Assembly (NCBI RefSeq): GCF_009865135.1
Contig: NZ_WWGH01000001.1
Location: 4,836,001 to 4,900,000, forward strand
DNA: 64,000 nt
Source: Streptomyces sp. SID8374
GTDB taxonomy: Bacteria; Actinomycetota; Actinomycetes; Streptomycetales; Streptomycetaceae
Reading direction: 5' to 3'
The stretch's first letter is position 1. Every line of letters begins with the position of its first letter. Positions 23,949-31,169 of this stretch are shown here, piece by piece. The notes under the pieces are model-generated. The model was not told the origin of the DNA. It saw only the letters and a program-made list of their open reading frames with translations, and ran no database searches. The translations under genes were made by a program, and so were the position numbers.

Positions 23949-24797
23949 TTAAGCGACAGTGGTCGTTCCGGTTGAGGGCGCTGTGCCCTCCCGGGCCTCC
24001 GGTGGTTCCAGAGCGTCGAGGACCGCGGCGGCGACCGCCGGGTGCACCGGCAGCGCGAGATGCCCGATTCCGGTGACGCGTACGTTCACGGCGTCGAGAT
24101 CGGGGTGGTCGACGCAGGCCGTGCCGACCGGAACCATCACCTGGTCCAGCTCGCTCCAGAAGCTGACGAACCGGGTCCGGCAGCCGGGGGCGGGGCGGCG
24201 CAGCTCCTCGATCAGCGTGGACCCGCCGCGCATCTGCCGCACGATGGGGTGAAGTCCGGCCCCGGGGGCGACGGCGGTGCCGCCGTGCGGGGTGCCGAGC
24301 GTGACGAGGGTGCGCACCCGGCGGTCGCCGCCCAGCCGTTGCACGTAGTAGCGGGCGATCAGGCCGCCGAGGCTGTGCCCGACGATGTCGACCTCGCGCT
24401 GCCCGGTGCGGGCGCAGAGCTCCTCCACATGGCGGCCGAGCAACTCGGCGGCGGTGCGCAGGTCGCGGGTGAACGGCGAGTAGTTGAGGGAGGCCAGATG
24501 GCGGCGGCCGTGCCGGGCGAGTGCGCGGCGCAGCAGCAGGAAGACGGAGCGGTTGTCGATGAACCCGTGGAGGAGGACGACGGGGCGCTCGGCGGCGGGG
24601 GAGCCGGGCAGCGTGGGTGGTCCGGGCGGCGGGCCCGGGGCGCGGCGCTCCTGGGTGAGGCCGAAGGGGTAGACGGCCAGGTGGCCGGTGAGGACCACGA
24701 GCTCCAGCACGGTGGCGCCGAGCAGCGCGGTGGAGAGCCGGGGGCCCGGAAGTCCGGGGAGCCGGGGCAGTAGGGAGAGGAAAGGGAGGACCTTCAC
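23949..24797 (-). CDS. Alpha/beta-hydrolase, lipase-like, membrane-anchored or secreted
   Basis: The 282-residue protein begins with a hydrophobic segment (LSTALLGATVLELVVLTGHL, residues 20-45) that could be an anchor or signal. The hydrolase core has the oxyanion strand VVLLHGFIDNRS, the nucleophile elbow GHSLGGLIARYY with the catalytic Ser, and a late His in TGIGHLALPVHP. This fits the class 2 triacylglycerol lipase/PGAP1-like group. The GTG at 24797 is chosen for its CAGGAGG site. The longer frame to 24968 would translate through a 12-bp inverted repeat and has Arg/Pro-rich shadow character. Confidence 0.82.
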   Translation of the reverse strand: MKVLPFLSLLPRLPGLPGPRLSTALLGATVLELVVLTGHLAVYPFGLTQERRAPGPPPGPPTLPGSPAAERPVVLLHGFIDNRSVFLLLRRALARHGRRHLASLNYSPFTRDLRTAAELLGRHVEELCARTGQREVDIVGHSLGGLIARYYVQRLGGDRRVRTLVTLGTPHGGTAVAPGAGLHPIVRQMRGGSTLIEELRRPAPGCRTRFVSFWSELDQVMVPVGTACVDHPDLDAVNVRVTGIGHLALPVHPAVAAAVLDALEPPEAREGTAPSTGTTTVA

Positions 24798-24838
24798 GCC
24801 GACCTCCTGCACTGGCGCACCGGGGAGGCGGCGATGAG

Positions 24839-24881
24839 GCCGTACCACCGTGCCGTGCGGCTGGCGGCGCGGTGGTACGGC
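24839..24881. repeat. 12-bp inverted repeat upstream of the lipase gene
   Basis: GCCGTACCACCG at 24839-24850 and CGGTGGTACGGC at 24870-24881 are exact reverse complements with a 19-nt loop. The repeat is 42 nt upstream of the lipase GTG, in the divergent region shared with the icmB-like gene. It may be a regulator site or a leader hairpin. TAACGT at 25025-25030 may be the icmB -10. Confidence 0.55.
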
Positions 24882-25080
24882 GACCTCGTAGCGGCTCTCC
24901 CTGCGCCGGTCCCGCGCGGCCGGATTGCCGCGTTCCACGGGGGGCGACGCCTGGCGAACATGTCCCACGTGTGATTTCCCCCTCCCCGCCTGCCGCGAAA
25001 CGGCGGCTTGCGGGATGCTGTGGATAACGTTCGTTCACATCCCCGGCCCTTCAGGCGCGGGAGACCATGTGGAGGCAGTG

Positions 25081-25494
25081 ATGGGTGTGACCGGTCCGAT
25101 CCGTGTGGTGGTGGCCAAGCCGGGACTCGACGGCCATGACCGCGGGGCCAAGGTGATCGCGCGGGCGCTGCGGGACGCCGGTATGGAAGTCATCTATACG
25201 GGGCTCCACCAGACACCCGAGCAGATCGTCGACACGGCGATCCAGGAGGACGCCGACGCCATCGGCCTCTCGATCCTCTCCGGGGCGCACAACACGCTGT
25301 TCGCGAAGGTGATCGAGCTGCTGAAGGAGCGGGAGGCGGAGGACATCAAGGTGTTCGGCGGCGGGATCATCCCGGAGGACGACATCGCCCCGCTGAAGAA
25401 GCTGGGCGTGGCGGAGCTCTTCACCCCGGGCGCGACGACGACCGAGATCGTCACCTGGGTGAACGCGAACGTCCGCCAGCCGGCGCAGACCTGA
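25081..25494 (+). CDS. icmB: Cobalamin-binding small subunit of an acyl-CoA mutase (isobutyryl-CoA mutase type)
   Basis: The 137-residue protein is a stand-alone B12-binding Rossmann domain. It has the DxHxxG cobalt-ligand motif (GLDGHDRGAKVI, residues 15-26), the SILSGAHNTL strand-loop and the GGGIIPEDD phosphate loop. This size and sequence fit the small subunit of isobutyryl-CoA mutase, which interconverts isobutyryl- and n-butyryl-CoA and links valine catabolism to polyketide precursors. The large subunit is not in the window; in streptomycetes it is encoded elsewhere. The ATG at 25081 has GGAGG 5-10 nt upstream. Confidence 0.85.
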   Translation: MGVTGPIRVVVAKPGLDGHDRGAKVIARALRDAGMEVIYTGLHQTPEQIVDTAIQEDADAIGLSILSGAHNTLFAKVIELLKEREAEDIKVFGGGIIPEDDIAPLKKLGVAELFTPGATTTEIVTWVNANVRQPAQT

Positions 25495-25919
25495 CGCGGG
25501 GGCCGCGCGTGCGTACGAGGTCGGGGGCGGGCATGTGTGCGGGGTCGGGGGCGTAGTCGGGTCGGGGACGGCCTGCGTACGTTGCTGGCGGCGCGCGGGC
25601 GGGTCGGGGCGGGGCGCGTACGTTGCCCGGGTCGGGCGCGCGCGGCCGGGTCGGGGTGCGTGCGTTACCGGGGCCGGGTGCACGGCCGGGCAGGGCGGGG
25701 CGCTTACGTTGCCGGGTCGGGCGCGCGGGCCGGGGCGGGCGGGCACGCGTACGTTGCCGGGGCGGGCCGGGCACGTTGCCGGGTGCGGGCAGGCGCACGT
25801 GGGCGGGGCGGTCCGGGTACGCCACTGAGGCCGGGTGCACCGCCGGGTCCGGGACCCGGTGTGCGGCCGGGCCGGGGCGGGCACGCCCAGGCGGCCCAGG
25901 TGCCCGGCCCGGGTGGAGG
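25495..25919. repeat. 425-bp non-coding tract with degenerate GTACGTTGCCGGGTCGGG repeats
   Basis: No supported gene. At least six imperfect direct copies of a G(T)ACGTTGCYGGG(T)CGGG core occur near 25576, 25616, 25659, 25702, 25747 and 25770, spaced about 23-45 bp. The plus-strand frames through it are Gly/Arg-rich and the minus-strand ones Pro/Arg-rich, with no ribosome site. It separates the icmB-like gene from the convergent DUF5691 gene and looks like an expanded, decaying satellite. Confidence 0.55.
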
Positions 25920-27587
25920 TCAGGCCGTCAGCTCCGCCTCCATCGTGGCGCGCAGGCGCAGCGTGGAGACCAGGCGCTGGAACGCCTCGGCCCAGTAGCC
26001 CCCCGCCCCCGGCGACGCGCCCTCCTGCTCGTCCGGGGTGGCCGTGAGGACCTCCAGGCGGTCGGCCTCGGCCGGGTCCAGGCAGCGTTCGGCCAGGCCC
26101 ATCACCCCGCTGAAGCTCCACGGGTAACTCCCGCCGTCCCGCGCGATGTCGAGGGCGTCGACCACGGCGCGCCCGAGCGGGCCCGTCCACGGCACCGCGC
26201 AGACGCCGAGCAGCTGGAACGCCTCGGACAGCCCGTGCGCGGCTATGAACGCGGCCACCCAGTCCGCGCGTTCGGCCTCGGACAGCACCGCCAGGAGCTT
26301 GGACCGCTCGGCGATCGAGGCGGGCCCGGGGGAGCCTGCCGGGGGCGCCGAGGCCACGCCGAGCAGGGCCCGCGCCCACTCCGGGTTCCGCTGGCGCACC
26401 GCGGCCCGGCACCAGGCGGCGTGCAGCTCGCCCGCCCAGTCGTCGGCGACCGGCAGCGCCACGATCTCCGCCGCCGGGCGTCCGCCGAACCGCTCCTGCC
26501 AGACCCCGAGCGGGGTGGCCTCCACCAACTGCCCCAGCCACCAGGACCGCTCGCCCCGGCCCGTCGGCGGAACGGCCGCCACCCCGTCGCGCTGCATCCC
26601 GGCGTCGCACTCGTGCGGCGCCTCCACGGCGATGGACGCGCCCGCCCCCGTACGGTCCGGGTTGACGCAGGACGTCGCCCGGGCCGCCATCCGCCCGGCC
26701 AGGGCCGAGGCGGGCAGGGCGGAGAGCAGCTCGGCCGCCGTGGCGCGCACGTTGCGGCTGCGGTCGGCGAGCGCCTGCTCCAGGAACTCCTCGTCACCGG
26801 GGCCGAGTCCGGCCCGCAAGGAGTCCAGGAACATCAGCCGGTCCTCGGCCCGCTCGGTGGACCAGGTCGTCGTGAGCAGGGCGAGCGCGGCGGCGGGATC
26901 CTGCGCCCGTACGGCGTCGAGGAGCGCGATCCGCTCCGCGAACAGCCCCTCCTCCCACAGTCGGCGCACCGCCTCCGGATCGCCGGTGTCGGGCACGAGC
27001 GAGCCGCCCGCGGAACCGCGCAGCGCGAACTTCCACTCCGGGTTCAGCGCGGCCAGCCACAGCCCGAGCGGCCCGGCGAAGGTGAGCGCCTGCGGGCGCA
27101 GGTCGGTGCGGGCCCGCGCGGCGTCCAGCAGCGGCGGCACCAGGTCGGCCGGGGCCCGGAACCCCCGCCGGTTGGCGGTGGCCAGCCACTGCGGGATCAG
27201 CTCGGTGAGGTCGGGCGTCGCCCCGCGCCGCCCGGAAGCGGTCGGCGCGGCCCGGTCGGCCAGCAGCTGGGCGAGCCGGTGCCGGGCCGCCTCGGGGAGG
27301 CGCGGGCGCGGGTCCTGCGGCGCGGGGGCGGGCCTGGCCCCCGCCACGGCGGGCAGCAGCCCGGCCCGCCGCCGCACGGTGTGCAGGGCGGCGGCGCCGA
27401 GCAGGGCGGCCGGGCCGTCGGCGGGGACCGCGCCCCCGGGTGCTGTCGGCGGTCGGCGGTCGGTGCCGAGCAGCGCCGAGGTGACCAGCTCCTCCCAGGG
27501 GAGGGACGCGAGGGCGTGGGCTGCGGTGGTGGTCGGGTCGGCGGTGGCGGGCGTGGGCCCGGTCGGGCCGGTGGTGGTGCGAGGCAT
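25920..27587 (-). CDS. DUF5691-family helical-repeat protein
   Basis: The 555-residue cytoplasmic protein is largely alpha-helical, with HEAT-like units (FLEQALADRSRNVRATAAELLSAL is typical) and a conserved N-terminal block LASLPWEELVTSALLGTDRR. I recall this as DUF5691, always found beside SWIM zinc-finger proteins and MoxR/VWA operons. No catalytic motif is visible, so a scaffold or substrate-binding role is inferred. The ATG at 27587 has GAAGGGGA 4-8 nt upstream; the frame runs on to 27692 without a better start. It follows the SWIM gene on the same strand after 135 nt. Confidence 0.78.
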   Translation of the reverse strand: MPRTTTGPTGPTPATADPTTTAAHALASLPWEELVTSALLGTDRRPPTAPGGAVPADGPAALLGAAALHTVRRRAGLLPAVAGARPAPAPQDPRPRLPEAARHRLAQLLADRAAPTASGRRGATPDLTELIPQWLATANRRGFRAPADLVPPLLDAARARTDLRPQALTFAGPLGLWLAALNPEWKFALRGSAGGSLVPDTGDPEAVRRLWEEGLFAERIALLDAVRAQDPAAALALLTTTWSTERAEDRLMFLDSLRAGLGPGDEEFLEQALADRSRNVRATAAELLSALPASALAGRMAARATSCVNPDRTGAGASIAVEAPHECDAGMQRDGVAAVPPTGRGERSWWLGQLVEATPLGVWQERFGGRPAAEIVALPVADDWAGELHAAWCRAAVRQRNPEWARALLGVASAPPAGSPGPASIAERSKLLAVLSEAERADWVAAFIAAHGLSEAFQLLGVCAVPWTGPLGRAVVDALDIARDGGSYPWSFSGVMGLAERCLDPAEADRLEVLTATPDEQEGASPGAGGYWAEAFQRLVSTLRLRATMEAELTA

Positions 27588-27722
27588 CGGGTCCCCTTCG
27601 GTGAAGTTCATGGCGGTCGTGGCGGGTTCGGCAGTCTGTGGTGGGGCAGCGGGCGGGGCAGGAACGATTGGCGGGGCCGGGCGGTGGCCCATGAGGCGCG
27701 CGCCCGAGGTCGCCCGCCCCGG

Positions 27723-29297
27723 TCAGATGAGCCGTACGGTCCCATCCGCCGCACCCCCGGGCCCTGAGGCGGCCCCGGACCGGCCCCCGCCCCCGCCCCA
27801 CGCCGCGAACGGGTCGAAGCCGCGGTGGCCCACCTCGCCGAAGACCGTCACCGGGCCGCCGCCGGAGAGGGCGACGAGCTTCCACAGCCCCGGGCGGGAC
27901 AGCGCCGCCGAGGAGAGGGGCAGCGCGGACTCGCCCTCCGCGTCGGCCAGTTGCCAGCCGCCCTCGGACGGCACGGGTATGACGTCCCGCAGGGTGACCG
28001 GCCAGGCGTCCAGCCAGGGATCGCCCCGCAGCGCCTCCCCGTACGCGGCGAGGGCGGCCGCCGTGGAGCCTCCCGGCGGCGGCGTGCCCTGCACCGGGGC
28101 GGACGCATCCGGCATACCGGGCGCACCGGGCCCGCCGGGCGTGGCGGGTGCACCGGGCATACCGGCCGCACCGGCCGCACCGGGCGCACCGGCCGCACCG
28201 GGCTCGCCGGGCGTGGCGGGTGCACCAGGCACACCGAGCGCACCGGGCGTGGCGAACTGGCGGCCCAGATCGGCCCGGAGGCCGCCGCCCGGGTACGGCG
28301 TGAGCTCGGCGTCGATCGTGACGCCCACCGGCAGCGCGAGCTCCGGGGCGCGGCCCGCCGCGCCGAAGGAGAGCAGCAGGGCCGTGCGGCCCGACTCCCT
28401 CCCGTACAGCCAGATCCGCCGTGTGGTGAGCCGGCCGTCCGCCGTGTCGTACTGCGCGAGGACCAGCCACCGGTCGCGGACCGGCGGGCCCTCGGCGGAC
28501 AGGGGCAGCCCCACCCGCGTACGCACCGTCGTGGCCAGCGGCTCCGGGAGCCGCTCCCGGCCCAGCCAGGCCGTGTCCAGCAGATGGAGCAGGCCGCACT
28601 CCTCCAGCAGCCGCACCGGCCAGCCAGGACCGGAGCCCGGTATGGCGCCCAACTCCCGCACCCGGCCCGCCAGTCCGGGCGCCTGGGCGTCGACCATGCG
28701 GGCGGCGGTCTCCTCCCACAGCGTGTAGCCCGCGCGGTCGGCCGTGGCGAGATCGCCCCGCAGCAGGTCGGTCAGGCGCTGCTCCAGCTCCAGCGCCCCG
28801 CTGGTGACCCGCTCGGCCCGGCGCTCCGCCCGCTTCCTGGCGGCGGCACCGTCGGCAGGGCCCGGCGCCGGCTCCCCGCTCGCGGCGGCCTCCTGCTTGG
28901 CCTGCTTCGCCTCCGCCCGTCCCCGGCGGGCCGTGAGCCACTGCTCGGCCCAGTCGGCCGGCTCGCCCTGCTGGACCGCGCCGCCGTCGGAGGCGCGGAG
29001 CAGCAGCAGCCCCAGCGCGTGCTTGCAGGGGAACTTACGGCTCGGGCAACTGCACTTGTACGCGGGGCCGGTGGTGTCGACCACCGTCTGATACGGCTTG
29101 CTCCCGCTTCCCTTGCACAGCCCCCACACCGCCCCCGATCCGTCGAAGCCGGTCCCCGACCAGTGCCCGGCCGCGGCCAGCTTGTTCCCCGCCTTGCGTG
29201 ATGCGTCGTCAGGAGCCAGGGACAGCACCTGCTCCACCGTCCAGCGCGCCACCGATTCCGTGGCGGGCAAGGGTTCTCCCCCGTGAGATAGCAGCAT
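27723..29297 (-). CDS. SWIM zinc-finger protein with an internal collagen-like segment
   Basis: The 524-residue protein has an N-terminal conserved block (WTVEQVLSLAPDDASRKAGNKL), then a SWIM finger CxCx6CxH (KCSCPSRKFPCKHALGLLLL, near residues 86-105) expected to bind zinc and nucleic acid or protein. The rest is an uncharacterised domain. Residues of about 345-405 are Gly-X-Y triplets rich in Pro and Ala, such as GAPGAAGAAGMPGAPATPGG. The ATG at 29297 lacks a ribosome site, but TACCGT lies 7 nt before it, so it may be leaderless. It is divergent from the MmpS-like lipoprotein and the MoxR-DUF5682-VWA operon, with which its family is usually linked. Confidence 0.82.
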   Translation of the reverse strand: MLLSHGGEPLPATESVARWTVEQVLSLAPDDASRKAGNKLAAAGHWSGTGFDGSGAVWGLCKGSGSKPYQTVVDTTGPAYKCSCPSRKFPCKHALGLLLLRASDGGAVQQGEPADWAEQWLTARRGRAEAKQAKQEAAASGEPAPGPADGAAARKRAERRAERVTSGALELEQRLTDLLRGDLATADRAGYTLWEETAARMVDAQAPGLAGRVRELGAIPGSGPGWPVRLLEECGLLHLLDTAWLGRERLPEPLATTVRTRVGLPLSAEGPPVRDRWLVLAQYDTADGRLTTRRIWLYGRESGRTALLLSFGAAGRAPELALPVGVTIDAELTPYPGGGLRADLGRQFATPGALGVPGAPATPGEPGAAGAPGAAGAAGMPGAPATPGGPGAPGMPDASAPVQGTPPPGGSTAAALAAYGEALRGDPWLDAWPVTLRDVIPVPSEGGWQLADAEGESALPLSSAALSRPGLWKLVALSGGGPVTVFGEVGHRGFDPFAAWGGGGGRSGAASGPGGAADGTVRLI

Positions 29298-29450
29298 GGC
29301 AACGACGGTAGGGGCCACCACTGACAGTCCGCTCTGACCTGCGCGTTCGCTGCTCGGCAACTGACGTGACTTTGCCTTCCCTTTATGTTTTCCTGCGATC
29401 TCCGCGCCTGGAACGGATCCGGCCGCGGACCGATCCAGGGGGGATCCCAG

Positions 29451-29909
29451 ATGAAGCGCACCACCCGCACCACCACCGGCGCCGACCGCCGCCTGCGCAC
29501 GGCCGTGTGCGCCCTCGCGGTCACCGGCCTCGTGTTCGGCCTCGGCGCCTGTTCGGCCGAGTCGGTGGACGAAGCGGTCGCCAAGGCGGTCGACAAGACC
29601 GTGGACGAGACGTACGAGGTCACGTACGAGGTCACCGGCACGAGCGTCGACGAGATCGCGTTCCACGGCGGGGGCGGCGACGCCATGGACCCGAAGCTGG
29701 AGACCGTCACCTCGCCCACCCTGCCGTGGAAGAAGACCGTGACGCTGCGCGGCATCATGCCGCCCGCCGTCATGCCGATGGCGGTGGAGGCCGACGGTAC
29801 CGACGTCACCTGCGCCATCACGTACCAGGGCAAGGTCATCAAGGAGGCGAAGGGCGAGGGCATGCTCACGGCGGGCGGCTGCGTCGCCGTGTCGCCGATC
29901 GTGGGCTGA
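29451..29909 (+). CDS. MmpS-like lipoprotein
   Basis: The 152-residue protein has a twin-Arg-like basic start, a hydrophobic stretch and the lipobox GLGAC at about residue 33. The mature part is one small beta domain (YEVTYEVTGTSVDEIAF, LPWKKTVTL, DVTCAITYQGKVIKEAKGEG, with a C-terminal GGC). Two Cys could form a disulfide. The pattern resembles MmpS transport-accessory proteins, which normally partner MmpL transporters; none is in the window. The ATG at 29451 has AGGGGGGA upstream. A strong terminator separates it from the MoxR gene. Confidence 0.72.
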   Translation: MKRTTRTTTGADRRLRTAVCALAVTGLVFGLGACSAESVDEAVAKAVDKTVDETYEVTYEVTGTSVDEIAFHGGGGDAMDPKLETVTSPTLPWKKTVTLRGIMPPAVMPMAVEADGTDVTCAITYQGKVIKEAKGEGMLTAGGCVAVSPIVG

Positions 29910-29920
29910 CCGAGGCCGGG

Positions 29921-29951
29921 CAGGGGCCCTGACCTGTGGTCAGGGCCCCTG
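29921..29951 (+). terminator. Perfect 14-bp hairpin terminator
   Basis: CAGGGGCCCTGACC (29921-29934) pairs with its exact complement at 29938-29951 around a TGT loop, followed by AAAAG. It lies 11 nt after the lipoprotein stop and isolates it from the MoxR operon. Confidence 0.85.
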
Positions 29952-30044
29952 AAAAGCCCAGCTCAGGGCCCGTTGTCAGTGGCATGGTGCACGGTGGGAA
30001 CCACATCAGGTCGACCGATCAGTCGACGATCTGGAGGGGGATCC

Positions 30045-31169
30045 ATGACCGTGCCCGAAAACACCACCGCAGCCGGCCAGGCGTCCGGCGCCGAGGCCCT
30101 GCGCCCGCACGCCGAGGACGCGTTCGCCGACGAGCTGAAGGCGCTCGCCGCCGCCGACGACCGTCCCAGGCCCGCCCGTTGGCGCCTCTCGCCCTGGGCT
30201 GTCGCCACCTATCTCCAGGGCGGGACACTGCCCGACGGAACGGTGATCACACCGAAGTACGTGGGCCCGCGCCGGTTGATCGAAGTGGCCGTGACCACCT
30301 TGGCCACCGACCGCGCGCTGCTCCTGCTCGGTGTCCCCGGCACCGCCAAGACGTGGGTGTCCGAACACCTCGCCGCCGCCGTCAGCGGCGACTCCACCCT
30401 CCTTGTGCAGGGCACCGCCGGCACCCCGGAGGAAGCCGTCCGCTACGGGTGGAACTACGCCCAGCTGCTGGCCCACGGCCCCAGCCGCGACGCGCTGGTG
30501 CCCAGCCCGCTCATGCGGGCCATGGCGGAGGGCATGACCGCCCGGGTCGAGGAGCTGACCCGCATCCCCGCCGATGTGCAGGACTCGCTCATCACGATCC
30601 TCTCCGAGAAGACCCTCCCCATCCCGGAGCTGGGCCAGGAGGTGCAGGCCGTCCGCGGCTTCAACGTCATCGCCACGGCCAACGACCGCGACCGGGGCGT
30701 CAACGAGCTCTCCAGCGCGCTGCGCCGCCGGTTCAACACCGTCGTCCTGCCGCTGCCCGCGACGCCCGACGCCGAGGTCGACATCGTCTCCCGGCGCGTC
30801 GACCAGATCGGCCGCTCGCTGGACCTGCCCGCCGCGCCGGAGGGGCTCTCCGAGATCCGCCGCGTGGTGACGGTCTTCCGCGAACTGCGCGACGGCGTCA
30901 CCACAGACGGGCGCACCAAGCTCAAGTCGCCCTCGGGCACGCTCTCCACGGCCGAGGCGATCTCCGTCGTCACCAACGGTCTCGCCCTCGCCGCCCACTT
31001 CGGCGACGGCATCCTGCGCCCGGGCGATGTCGCGGCGGGCATCCTCGGCGCGGTCGTCCGGGACCCGGCCGCGGACCGCGTGGTCTGGCAGGAGTATCTG
31101 GAGACCGTGGTGCGCGAGCGGGACGGCTGGAAGGACTTCTACCGCGCCTGCCGCGAGGTCTCCGTATGA
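30045..31169 (+). CDS. MoxR-type AAA+ ATPase
   Basis: The 374-residue ATPase has the Walker A GVPGTAKTWVSEHL (about residue 97), a Walker B/sensor region (VEELTRIPADVQDSLITILSEK), sensor 1 FNVIATANDRDRG and the arginine finger region LSSALRRRFNTVVLPLP. It belongs to the MoxR/RavA side of AAA+, which works as a chaperone with VWA-domain proteins. GGAGGGGG lies 5 nt before the ATG at 30045. Two GTCGAC palindromes 12 bp apart (30010-30015, 30022-30027) sit in front and may be an operator. The next gene overlaps by ATGA, so it is the first gene of a three-gene operon. Confidence 0.9.
   Translation: MTVPENTTAAGQASGAEALRPHAEDAFADELKALAAADDRPRPARWRLSPWAVATYLQGGTLPDGTVITPKYVGPRRLIEVAVTTLATDRALLLLGVPGTAKTWVSEHLAAAVSGDSTLLVQGTAGTPEEAVRYGWNYAQLLAHGPSRDALVPSPLMRAMAEGMTARVEELTRIPADVQDSLITILSEKTLPIPELGQEVQAVRGFNVIATANDRDRGVNELSSALRRRFNTVVLPLPATPDAEVDIVSRRVDQIGRSLDLPAAPEGLSEIRRVVTVFRELRDGVTTDGRTKLKSPSGTLSTAEAISVVTNGLALAAHFGDGILRPGDVAAGILGAVVRDPAADRVVWQEYLETVVRERDGWKDFYRACREVSV

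Noticed and set aside
25560..25830. Small Arg/Gly- or Pro-rich protein genes in the repeat tract
   Set aside because: No ribosome sites, the composition follows the repeat unit, and the frames do not persist across repeat boundaries.
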